Made by a program: the position numbers and the translations under genes
Assembly (NCBI GenBank): GCA_038136035.1
Contig: JAYPYV010000004.1
Span: 1 to 64,000, forward strand
Direction: 5' to 3'
DNA length: 64,000 nt
DNA from: UBA9926 sp023261215
Lineage (GTDB): Bacteria > Pseudomonadota > Gammaproteobacteria > Pseudomonadales > Azotimanducaceae
Shown here: one piece after another, positions 8,481 through 16,994 of the stretch
Layout of the letters: every line of letters starts with the position of its first letter
Numbering within the stretch: the first letter of the stretch is position 1
Notes under the pieces: generated by a model
Seen by the model: only the letters and a program-made list of their open reading frames with translations
Database searches by the model: none
Told to the model about the DNA's origin: nothing

Positions 8481-10852
8481 TGCGATACCAGTGTGTTGCG
8501 TTGGCTTTGTGTTTAGGCGTTTTGCTCGGGTGTCAGGAAGCAGCGCAAGAGAAATCAGAAGGGGAGACAGCGGTGTCAACAATTCAGAAGCAAACGAAGG
8601 CCAGCTCAGAACAAATAGAGCAAGTGCTCAGTCAGATGACACTTGAAGAAAAGATCAACATGGTCAGTGGCTTAGGGTTCAATATGAATTTCTCTGAAGC
8701 TGAGGATTTTGAAAAGGTCCCGGGTGCCGCGGGGTATACATATCCCATTCCTAGACTTGGCGTACCCTCCATTGTGCTGGCTGATGGGCCCGCCGGCCTG
8801 CGTATTTGGCCCGAACGCAAAGGCCATAACCGAACTTACTACGCAACCGCCTTCCCGATCGCGAGCGCGCTGGCATCCACTTGGGATGTCGAGGTGCTTC
8901 GCGCATTTGGTCATGCGGTTGGCCACGAAGCGCGCGAGTATGGAGTCGATCTTTGGCTCGCGCCTGGGATGAACATTCATCGCGACCCGAGAGGGGGTCG
9001 TAATTTTGAATATTATTCAGAAGACCCTTACCTCTCCGGCAAGATGGCGGCAGCCACGGTGAATGGCATTCAAGCTGAAGGCGTTGGCGCCACCATCAAG
9101 CACTACGTTGCGAACAACCAAGAAACAAATCGTGTCACGGTCGATACGAAAGTGAGCGAGCGCACGTTGCGGGAGATTTATCTCCGTGGTTTTGAGATTG
9201 CTGTGAAGGAATCGAAGCCTTGGTCGATCATGAGTTCCTACAACCAGGTGAATGGCACCACCGTCTCGGAAAATAAGCCGCTTCTGACCGAAGTTCTGCG
9301 TGATGAATGGGGCTTCGATGGGGTGGTGATGACGGATTGGTTTGGTGGTTATCAATCCGTCGAGCAAATGAAAGCAGGCAATGAACTGCTGATGCCAGGC
9401 GTCAAAGAGCGGACCGACGAAATTCGAGCCGCTGTTGAGAGCGGCGATCTGGACGTAGCGGTGTTGGATCGAAATGTCCGCATCATATTGGACGTCGTCT
9501 TTAGAACACTGTCCGCAAATGATCACGAGCCCAGCGACAATCCTGACCTTGCTGCCAGCGCTCAAAAAGCGAGACAGGCGGCCGCTGAGGGCGTTGTTTT
9601 GCTGAAAAATGATCAGCAAACCTTACCCATTTCGCCAGATCTTAAGGTCGCGGCCTTTGGGACTGGGTCCTATGACTTTATCGCGGGCGGCGTTGGGAGT
9701 GGGGATGTCAATGAGGCATACACGATCTCTCTTGTGGATGGTTTGGATGCTCGGTCGGTCAAGCTTGATCCAGATCTGCAGGCTACTTATGAAGCCTATG
9801 CGATCGAAGAAAAAGCGAAGTTGCCCGAAAAAGAAATCTTCTTCCAACTGACTCCGCCGATTCCGGAAATGCCGCTTGATGAAGAACAGTTGGCACAAGC
9901 GGTCGCAAGAAATGACATCGCGATGATCACTCTGAGTCGCGATTCCGGTGAGTTCCAAGATCGCGAGTTGGATGGTGACTTTTATCTGACGGATGCGGAG
10001 CAATCGATGATCGACGCGGTCTCCTCCGCCTTTCATGCTGCAGAAAAGCGCGTTGTCATGGTGATTAACAGTGGCAACGTGATTGAGGTTGCGAGCTGGA
10101 GAGATAAGGTTGACGCAATTGTACTGCCTTGGATGGGCGGCCAAGAGGCGGGCCATGCGGTCGTAGACGTTTTGCTAGGCAGCATTAATCCGTCAGGCAA
10201 GCTGCCCACGACCTTCCCCGTCACGTATGACGACGTGCCATCCTCCAAGAACTTCCCCGGCGTTGAGCTCGAGGGTGAGGGCAGGAGCTTTGGCGGCGGT
10301 TTGATGGTGGCCAAGCCTTCCGAAGTGACCTATGCAGAGGGGATCTATGTGGGCTATCGGTACTACGACACGTTCGATGTGACGCCGGCTTATCCATTCG
10401 GTTTTGGTCTCTCGTATACGGAGTTCGAGTATTCGAACGTTGCACTTAGCAGTGAAGTGTTCGAGGACTCAATCGATGTCTCAGTGACGGTCACGAATAA
10501 GGGTAGCGTTGCAGGACGTGAGTCGGTCCAGCTCTACGTCTCGGCGCCGAATGCGAAGCAGCATAAGCCAATCAAAGAATTAAAAGGGTTTGCAAAGACG
10601 GGGCTATTACAGCCTGGAGAGTCCGAAACGCTTCGGATGACCTTAAGCGCGGCAAGCCTCGCGTCTTTTTATGACGATCAAGCGGCTTGGGTTGCTGACG
10701 CGGGACAATACAGAGTGCATTTGGCTGCGTCTTCGCGTGATGTACGTCAGAGCACAGGCTTTAGTCTTTTGTCGGACATTGTGGTTGATGGCGGGCTTAC
10801 CGAGTTATCGCCCGAAGAGAATCCAGATAGCTTTATTCCGAACGGGAAGTGA
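8480..10852 (+). CDS. GH3 beta-glucosidase-like lipoprotein
   Basis: A 790-residue glycoside hydrolase family 3 enzyme. The start at 8480 overlaps the permease stop and gives a lipoprotein signal with lipobox LLGC and lipidated Cys18; Gln at +2 suggests outer-membrane sorting. The (beta/alpha)8 domain covers about 50-350, with ADGPAG and NNQETNR substrate-binding motifs and VMTDWFG, in which Asp286 is the predicted nucleophile. The alpha/beta sandwich follows to about 600, then a C-terminal FnIII-like domain with YVSAPNAK and ELKGFAKT. Family members cleave terminal beta-linked glucose (or xylose) from oligosaccharides. Pairing with a glucose-type permease supports beta-glucosidase. An intrinsic terminator follows. 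Confidence 0.9.
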   Translation: MRYQCVALALCLGVLLGCQEAAQEKSEGETAVSTIQKQTKASSEQIEQVLSQMTLEEKINMVSGLGFNMNFSEAEDFEKVPGAAGYTYPIPRLGVPSIVLADGPAGLRIWPERKGHNRTYYATAFPIASALASTWDVEVLRAFGHAVGHEAREYGVDLWLAPGMNIHRDPRGGRNFEYYSEDPYLSGKMAAATVNGIQAEGVGATIKHYVANNQETNRVTVDTKVSERTLREIYLRGFEIAVKESKPWSIMSSYNQVNGTTVSENKPLLTEVLRDEWGFDGVVMTDWFGGYQSVEQMKAGNELLMPGVKERTDEIRAAVESGDLDVAVLDRNVRIILDVVFRTLSANDHEPSDNPDLAASAQKARQAAAEGVVLLKNDQQTLPISPDLKVAAFGTGSYDFIAGGVGSGDVNEAYTISLVDGLDARSVKLDPDLQATYEAYAIEEKAKLPEKEIFFQLTPPIPEMPLDEEQLAQAVARNDIAMITLSRDSGEFQDRELDGDFYLTDAEQSMIDAVSSAFHAAEKRVVMVINSGNVIEVASWRDKVDAIVLPWMGGQEAGHAVVDVLLGSINPSGKLPTTFPVTYDDVPSSKNFPGVELEGEGRSFGGGLMVAKPSEVTYAEGIYVGYRYYDTFDVTPAYPFGFGLSYTEFEYSNVALSSEVFEDSIDVSVTVTNKGSVAGRESVQLYVSAPNAKQHKPIKELKGFAKTGLLQPGESETLRMTLSAASLASFYDDQAAWVADAGQYRVHLAASSRDVRQSTGFSLLSDIVVDGGLTELSPEENPDSFIPNGK

Positions 10853-10871
10853 TTAAGCAGAAACCCAAGCA

Positions 10872-10900
10872 ACCGGGCGCTCTGAGCGCCCGGTCTTGTT
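10872..10900 (+). terminator. Rho-independent terminator after GH3
   Basis: ACCGGGCGCTC and GAGCGCCCGGT form a perfect 11-bp stem (10872-10894) 19 bases after the GH3 stop, followed by CTTGTTTT. ACCCAA/TTGGGT outside it may extend the stem. Confidence 0.8.
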
Positions 10901-11199
10901 TTGGGTGATTGATTAAGCTCGCTGCGACGAATATGCGTGCCTGCTCGTTACCGACAGTGCGCTGACTTAGACCTAAGATTTAGCTCGAGCGTTTACTTTT
11001 TTGGACCCCAGAGACTGAATGACGCGGCGTTTTGGCTTGTCCAAGGAAGTAGGCGTTCGCGCACGCGCTGTGTTAGCGTCATCTGAATGACCTGAACCTT
11101 GACCGCACCAGAGTCAGTCGCTGACATCACAAGCGTGTCTGAGACTTGATCGCCCTTGGCCCCTCAGGCCGCGAACGGCATTAAAAGGAGAAACCCACT
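10901..11199. other. Intergenic region upstream of the second sulfatase
   Basis: About 300 bases without a convincing gene after the GH3 terminator. It presumably carries the sulfatase promoter. An AAAAGGAG ribosome site sits before the ATG at 11200. No clear operator or small gene was seen. Confidence 0.5.
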
Positions 11200-12660
11200 A
11201 TGAAGCAGCTTGTTCTCAGCGTGCTACTCATTTGGATCAGTGCAGTTCAAGGCAATGAACAAAGGCCGCCCAATATCGTCGTTCTGTTCGCTGATGATCT
11301 TGGCTATGGCGATCTCGGCGCTTACGGCAATCCGTACATTCGAACACCCAATCTAGATCAAATGGCGGCAGAAGGTCAGCGGTGGACCGACTTCTATGTG
11401 GCTTCGCCCGTCTGTTCGCCGAGCCGAGGCGCGTTGCTGACGGGGCAATACTCAGTAAAAACGGGTCTTTATGGTCGCATGATCAATGTGTTCCACCCCA
11501 ATGACCCAAACGGTATTCCAGAGGCGCTCGAAACCCTTCCCGAAGCGTTGAAAAAGGCAGGCTATGCCACCGGCATCTTCGGTAAGTGGCACCTGGGCGA
11601 TTATCCAGAAAACTTTCCCACTCGACATGGATTCGACACTTGGTTTGGTATTCCTTACTCCAATGATATGGATCGAGTCGGAGCGCCGCCCATCGATGAA
11701 GTCATGCAGGCCGTGGCCACCAACAACGTTTCCAAGTTCGCTGGCGGCTTTCAAGCACTCATTGAAACCTTCAAAGATCCCAAACAGGAATACTGGAATG
11801 TCCCGCTCTACCGCAGCAAGGTGACTGAGAGCGGTGTGATTGATGAGTTGGTCGAGCGCCCAATGATTCAGGCCACCCTAACCGAGCGATTAACAAAGGC
11901 TGCGCAATCCTTTATGCGTGAACATCAGAAGTCGCCATTTTTGGTTTATCTGCCGTATGCCATGCCACATTTGCCGCTGTTCAGAGGCAAGGCATTTGAG
12001 GGCGTGAGTTTGCGTGGACCCTATGGCGATGTGATCAGTGAAATTGATTGGAGTGTCGGTGAGATTCGCGAGACGCTGGAGTCCCTGGGGCTTGCTGAAA
12101 ATACGCTGGTCTTTTTCTCAAGTGATAATGGGCCCTGGCAGGCCGTATCGACCCTGAACGCGGGTAGCGCTGGCATGTTTCGCGGGTCTAAAGGGACCAC
12201 CTGGGAGGGTGGCGTTCGGGTGCCCGGTATTTTCTGGTGGCCAGAACACATAGCCCCCGGGGTGGTTAGTGATATTGGCACCACGCTTGACGTTTACGCG
12301 ACAGCGCTCACGCTGGCTGGGGTGGGGCTGCCGCAGGGAACGGACGGCCTCGACTTGTCGGAAGTGTTGCAAGCACGAGCCGAAGGACCACGAACCGAAA
12401 TGCCGTATTACCATCGGGGGAATCTCACAGCCTATCGGTACGGGCAGTACAAACTCCAGTTTTATGCCGACGGTGACTTCAAGACGAGGCTCGAGGAGCC
12501 GGCCCTTTATGATCTGCATCAGGATATTTCGGAGCGGATGGATCTTTCCGCTCAGTTACCCGAGGTGGTCGTGAGGATTGAGGCCGCGGTAGCCGCACAT
12601 CAAGCAACCATCCAGCAGGCGGACCCTATTTTCGACCGTAGGGTGACTCGTGCGCCTTGA
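11200..12660 (+). CDS. Secreted arylsulfatase-type sulfatase (FGly)
   Basis: A 486-residue type I sulfatase that removes sulfate esters from a glycan or aryl substrate. A signal peptide covers residues 1-18, so it acts in the periplasm or outside. NIVVLFADDLGYGDLG (25-40) carries the two metal-binding Asp residues. CSPSRGALLTG (from Cys72) is the canonical formylglycine motif. GKWHLGD and FFSSDNGP are the downstream active-site and metal motifs. The length is typical of a single-domain member. The AAAAGGAG ribosome site supports the start. It lies after the GH3 operon but has its own upstream region. No maturase gene is in the window. The subfamily and sulfated sugar cannot be assigned by eye. 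Confidence 0.92.
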   Translation: MKQLVLSVLLIWISAVQGNEQRPPNIVVLFADDLGYGDLGAYGNPYIRTPNLDQMAAEGQRWTDFYVASPVCSPSRGALLTGQYSVKTGLYGRMINVFHPNDPNGIPEALETLPEALKKAGYATGIFGKWHLGDYPENFPTRHGFDTWFGIPYSNDMDRVGAPPIDEVMQAVATNNVSKFAGGFQALIETFKDPKQEYWNVPLYRSKVTESGVIDELVERPMIQATLTERLTKAAQSFMREHQKSPFLVYLPYAMPHLPLFRGKAFEGVSLRGPYGDVISEIDWSVGEIRETLESLGLAENTLVFFSSDNGPWQAVSTLNAGSAGMFRGSKGTTWEGGVRVPGIFWWPEHIAPGVVSDIGTTLDVYATALTLAGVGLPQGTDGLDLSEVLQARAEGPRTEMPYYHRGNLTAYRYGQYKLQFYADGDFKTRLEEPALYDLHQDISERMDLSAQLPEVVVRIEAAVAAHQATIQQADPIFDRRVTRAP

Positions 12661-12863
12661 GCTTTAAGGTCAGCGTAGCGCTCATCTAGAGTCCGGTGGG
12701 CTTGCCTTAAAGCGGCCGGATCGAAGCGCCAGCCTGGGCCAAGAAATTCGGTGGGGTTGCACATTCGATTGTCGTGCAACCCCGCGACATGCCCCAATTG
12801 ACGCTCCTCACACGAATCTCTATGTTCGAATTCAGCACCCAGAAGAGAGACGAGTTCGGCCTG

Positions 12864-14501
12864 ATGAATGAGACCCTCAAGCAGAATGCACTAGGCGATC
12901 ACTATCGAGTGGTGATCATCGGTGCAGGGGTGGGCGGCCTTTATCTGATCAAGCGGCTTACCGACTTGGGGATAGATGTGGTTCTTCTCGAAGGCGAGGG
13001 TGGTGTCGGCGGCACCTGGTATCGCAATCGCTACCCAGGTGCTCGATTTGATTCAGAAAGCTATACCTACGGGTTCTCCTTCTCGAAGTCCTTGCTCAAT
13101 GAATGGCATTGGCAGGAACGATATTCACCACAGCCGGAAAATCTTCGTTACTTCAATTATGTGGTGGAGAAGTTCCAACTGGCTGAACACATTCATTTTA
13201 ACTGCTGGCTCACTCACGCTCATTGGCAGGAGGCCGAGCGGCAGTGGTGGCTCGCGCTCGGCGACGGTCGGCAGCTAAAAGCCGACTTCGTGATCAGTGC
13301 GATTGGGTTGTTATCCGTGCCGACGAAACCCCGATATGAAGGCGTGGATCGCTTCAAAGGTGATAGCTTTCATACGTTTGAGTGGCCTGACGAGCCCGTC
13401 TCCCTCGAAGGTAAGCGGGTTGGCGTAGTCGGCACGGGTGCGACCGGTATTCAGGTGATCGGTGAGATCGCGCCTATCGTCGATTCGCTTCATGTGTTTC
13501 AGCGTCGACCCAACTGGGCGGCCCCTCTAAATAACAGCGCGATCTCCGGCGCAGAGATGGATGATATCCGAGCAAAGTATGAGGAGATTTTTGAATTTTG
13601 CTCTAAAACGCCCGGTGGCTTTGCGCACGAGCCCGATCGAAGGGGGTTTTGGAATTTCACACGAGAGGAGCGCGTCGCATTTTGGGACGAACTCTACGAT
13701 CAACCGGGATTTTCAATCTGGCTCGCAAACTTTCGGGAGATCTTCACTGACGAGAGAGCGAACGCGGAGTTCTCAGACTACATCGCTGGCCGGATTCGAG
13801 CACGGGTCCGTGACCCAAAAATTGCTGAGAAACTCATCCCAAAGGATCATGGCTTTGGCTGGCAGCGCGTACCGATGGAAACGAATTACTATGAGGCATT
13901 CAATTTACCTCATGTGCACCTCGTTGATCTGAATGAAACGCCGATCACCAAAGTGACCGAGTCTGGGATTGAAATCAGTGAGGGATTGATTGCATTGGAC
14001 CTCATCGTTTATGCCACAGGATTTGATGCAGTGACCGGAGCGTTTAATCGGATAGATATCAGAGGTGTGGGTGGCCGATCCTTAAGAGAAAAGTGGGCCG
14101 AGGGTCCTGAAACTTATTTGGGAACCCTGGTCTCAGGGTTCCCTAACTTCATGATGGTCGCGGGTCCCCAAAGCGCGTCCTCACTCAGTAATTTCCCGCG
14201 TGCTATTGAAATCGGGGGTGATTGGATTGCGGATCTGATAAGTCACGTCATGGGAACTGGTTGCTCCCGAGTCGAGGCGACTGAAGAAGCCGAAGCCGAG
14301 TGGACCGCTCATGTGGCTGAGATGTATGAAGCGCTTTTGATGCGAAAGGGTAAAGGGTGGTTCACCGGCTATAACAGCAACCTTGACGGGCACACCGGCG
14401 AGAGAATTCACTATTTCGTCTATAACGGCGGGGCGCCCAAATTCCATGAAACGCTTCGATCGGTGGCGAGTGAAAACTATCGCGGGCTCACAATGAGTTA
14501 G
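12864..14501 (+). CDS. Baeyer-Villiger-type flavin monooxygenase
   Basis: About 545 residues. The protein binds FAD through GAGVGG near residue 20 and NADPH through GTGATG near 190. It has the Baeyer-Villiger fingerprint FKGDSFHTFEWP (FxGxxxHxxxWP), so it is expected to insert oxygen next to a ketone, giving an ester or lactone, with NADPH and O2. Starts at 12774 and 12822 are also in frame. 12864 is chosen because it places the Rossmann motif at the usual distance from the N-terminus, but its ribosome site is weak. It sits between a sulfatase and an SRPBCC gene without an obvious link to sugar use. Cyclic ketone, terpenoid or steroid substrates are all possible. Confidence 0.85.
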   Translation: MNETLKQNALGDHYRVVIIGAGVGGLYLIKRLTDLGIDVVLLEGEGGVGGTWYRNRYPGARFDSESYTYGFSFSKSLLNEWHWQERYSPQPENLRYFNYVVEKFQLAEHIHFNCWLTHAHWQEAERQWWLALGDGRQLKADFVISAIGLLSVPTKPRYEGVDRFKGDSFHTFEWPDEPVSLEGKRVGVVGTGATGIQVIGEIAPIVDSLHVFQRRPNWAAPLNNSAISGAEMDDIRAKYEEIFEFCSKTPGGFAHEPDRRGFWNFTREERVAFWDELYDQPGFSIWLANFREIFTDERANAEFSDYIAGRIRARVRDPKIAEKLIPKDHGFGWQRVPMETNYYEAFNLPHVHLVDLNETPITKVTESGIEISEGLIALDLIVYATGFDAVTGAFNRIDIRGVGGRSLREKWAEGPETYLGTLVSGFPNFMMVAGPQSASSLSNFPRAIEIGGDWIADLISHVMGTGCSRVEATEEAEAEWTAHVAEMYEALLMRKGKGWFTGYNSNLDGHTGERIHYFVYNGGAPKFHETLRSVASENYRGLTMS

Positions 14502-14545
14502 GCGGATTCAAAAGCCAAAGTGAGTACCCCAATGGAGCGCTCCCA

Positions 14546-14962
14546 TCAAACACCCAGTGCCTCTTTCGCTCGTTTAATGCCGCCGGCATAAATACCGGTC
14601 GCGGTGCGAATGGCTTCGTCCTCATCTCCTCGGGGATCAAATTCGCCTGTCCATTCGACTGTGCAGGTGTCATCGCTGGTCGCCATGATCCGAACACGGG
14701 CTTTGTAATTTGCAAAGGGTAGCGGCGAATCATCATTCATGATGCAGTAGGCAAAGGTCAGTGCTTTGGCATCGTGTTCGTCCAAGCGTTCGATAATGAC
14801 CCCACCGCCCATTCCGATGCGCCGGATCATGCCGATCCCGGATCCTTCATAGACAACCGACTCAACGGCGCCTCCGGGTTGAATGGCGTCGAACGGGCTC
14901 AATTCAGCCCAGACCGCCTGGGCTGAAGCGTTGATCTCTTTAATGACTTGTGCGATTGCCAT
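14546..14962 (-). CDS. SRPBCC (START/polyketide-cyclase fold) protein
   Basis: A 138-residue protein of the SRPBCC superfamily. It begins with AIAQVIKEINASAQAVWAEL, the usual first strand and helix, and ends with a long C-terminal helix (IYAGGIKRAKEALGV). Such proteins bind hydrophobic ligands in a deep cavity, and some are cyclases or transfer proteins. The ATG at 14962 is chosen over 15028 because the fold begins directly after it. It is convergent with the Baeyer-Villiger monooxygenase, 44 bases away. A lipid-like or polycyclic ligand is an inference from that neighbour only. Confidence 0.75.
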   Translation of the reverse strand: MAIAQVIKEINASAQAVWAELSPFDAIQPGGAVESVVYEGSGIGMIRRIGMGGGVIIERLDEHDAKALTFAYCIMNDDSPLPFANYKARVRIMATSDDTCTVEWTGEFDPRGDEDEAIRTATGIYAGGIKRAKEALGV

Positions 14963-15110
14963 GCTGCATCTCTGAATCATTGAGGGATTGAGAATAATTC
15001 TTTCCTGATTCGTTCGCCAGACATCCATGTTTGGCGGGTCTTCTCACTGGTGTCCCGTCGCCATTCTAGGCAACATGGGTGGATATTTGACGTAATGATT
15101 GGGGTTAAAT

Positions 15111-16895
15111 GTGACGAGGACTTCCCTTTGCCTTGCGTGCTTGATGCTGACGGGGTCTTGGATCCCAGTTTTGGCCGATGTGGTTGTGCGCGAGCCAGTG
15201 GTTGCCGAACTGCATCAGCTGTTTGATGACGCTTGGGACCAAGATATGCGGGACAGCCCGGTTTGGGCGTCGATGTTGGGTGATCGGCGTTTCAATCGGC
15301 AGTGGGCAGATACTTCTGAAGACGCAAGGGCGCGTCGCAAAACGGCCTATGAACAGCAGCTCAATCGATTGTCGCAGATCGATCGAGAACTGCTGGATGA
15401 GGATGAACTGGTCAATTACGAACTGTTTGATGACGAAGTCCGTGATCGGCTGGAGGCGATGCAGTTCAGAACGGACTTGATGCCCATCAGCCAGCGCGGC
15501 GGAATTCAAACGTTGGATGAAACCGGCAATCGACTGCGGATGCAAACCTTAGCGGATTATGAGGATTGGTTGGCACGGTTAACCCAAATCGATCAGCTGG
15601 TGACTCAGACCATTGCGCAATTGGAGATGGGCATTGATCAAGGCATGGTTCCGCCCAGGATCACCATGTCTCGAGTGCCCGCGCAGATAGCCAAGCAGGT
15701 GGTAGAGAATCCAGAAGAAAGCCTCTTTTTTGAGCCATTCCGTCGCTTGCCCGAGGGCTGGTCACCGTCTGAGAAGATTCGAATTCAGTCGGAAGCCAAA
15801 TCGGTGATTGAGCGTGTTGTGATACCCGCCTATCAGACGCTCTACACCTATTTCACAGAGGTCTATTTGCCGGCTTGCCGCGACGAGATTGGAGCCTCTT
15901 CGCTGCCCGATGGCAAAGCATTTTATGAGTATCGAGTTCGACGATTCACGACGACGGACATGACCCCAGATGAAGTCCACGATCTTGGTCTTTCGGAAGT
16001 TGCCCGCATCCGCTCTGAGATGATGGTCATTAAGAGTCAGGTGGGTTTCGCTGGAACGCTTACAGAATTCTTCAAGTTTCTTAGAGACGATCCGCGGTTT
16101 TACTTCGAGGATGCGGATGATTTGCTAAAGGAGTACCAGGCCGTCTCAAAGCAGATCGACCCGAAGCTCGTTCTTTTGTTCAATAAACTCCCCCGAATGC
16201 CCTATGGCATTAAGGTGATTCCAGAAGCGGTCGCGCCTGACACGACCACGGCTTATTACTCAAGGCCTGCAGCCGATGGCAGTCGACCCGGCTATTTTTG
16301 GGTGAATTTGTACGAACCGCTGTCCAGGCCGAAGTTTGAAATTGAAGTGCTGACAGTGCATGAGGCGGTACCCGGACATCATTTGCAAATTGCTTTACAG
16401 CAAGAGTTGGAATCGCTCCCCAACTTTCGGCGATATTCAGGCTACACCGTCTTCACTGAAGGTTGGGGTCTTTACAGTGAACGGCTGGGTGATGATATAG
16501 GTTTGTACCAAGATCCTTATTCAAAATTTGGTCAACTGAGTTACGACATGTGGCGTGCCGTGCGTCTCGTGGTGGATACCGGTATGCACTATAAAGACTG
16601 GACGCGTGAACAAGCCATCCGTTTTTTTATGGAAAATGCACCACGTAAAGAGCTAGACATTGTTAACGAGATCGATCGCTACATCTCGTGGCCTGGACAG
16701 GCGCTGGCTTACAAAGTGGGCCAACTTAAAATGTGGTCGTTGCGAGAGCGTGCATCAGCCGAATTAGGTGCACGTTTTGATCTGAAACGGTTCCATGACC
16801 GAATGTTGAGCCAAGGTGCCATTCCACTTTCACTCTTGGAAACGTTAATGCTCGACTGGATTGAAGAGGAAAAAGCGCGGACTGCTGAGTTCTAG
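15111..16895 (+). CDS. Exported DUF885 family protein (metallopeptidase-like)
   Basis: About 594 residues, helix-rich, with a signal peptide ending near VLA. It matches DUF885: the zinc motif HEAVPGHH begins at His417 and is followed by GWGLYSE, giving the likely zinc ligands and catalytic Glu. GQALAYKVGQ near the C-terminus is another family hallmark. Members are predicted zinc-dependent peptidases or hydrolases; few are characterised. The start is uncertain. GTG at 15111 has TGGGG six bases upstream, while TTG at 15099 has no ribosome site. It is convergent with the large phosphorylase-like gene. Confidence 0.8.
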   Translation: MTRTSLCLACLMLTGSWIPVLADVVVREPVVAELHQLFDDAWDQDMRDSPVWASMLGDRRFNRQWADTSEDARARRKTAYEQQLNRLSQIDRELLDEDELVNYELFDDEVRDRLEAMQFRTDLMPISQRGGIQTLDETGNRLRMQTLADYEDWLARLTQIDQLVTQTIAQLEMGIDQGMVPPRITMSRVPAQIAKQVVENPEESLFFEPFRRLPEGWSPSEKIRIQSEAKSVIERVVIPAYQTLYTYFTEVYLPACRDEIGASSLPDGKAFYEYRVRRFTTTDMTPDEVHDLGLSEVARIRSEMMVIKSQVGFAGTLTEFFKFLRDDPRFYFEDADDLLKEYQAVSKQIDPKLVLLFNKLPRMPYGIKVIPEAVAPDTTTAYYSRPAADGSRPGYFWVNLYEPLSRPKFEIEVLTVHEAVPGHHLQIALQQELESLPNFRRYSGYTVFTEGWGLYSERLGDDIGLYQDPYSKFGQLSYDMWRAVRLVVDTGMHYKDWTREQAIRFFMENAPRKELDIVNEIDRYISWPGQALAYKVGQLKMWSLRERASAELGARFDLKRFHDRMLSQGAIPLSLLETLMLDWIEEEKARTAEF

Positions 16896-16994
16896 GCCGC
16901 TAGACCGAGAGTTCGTTTGAGGCGCCTCTAGTTTCTATTGATTCGGGTATGGATTGATTGCTGATGAGTGCGAAGAGCACTTGATGAGGGACGC

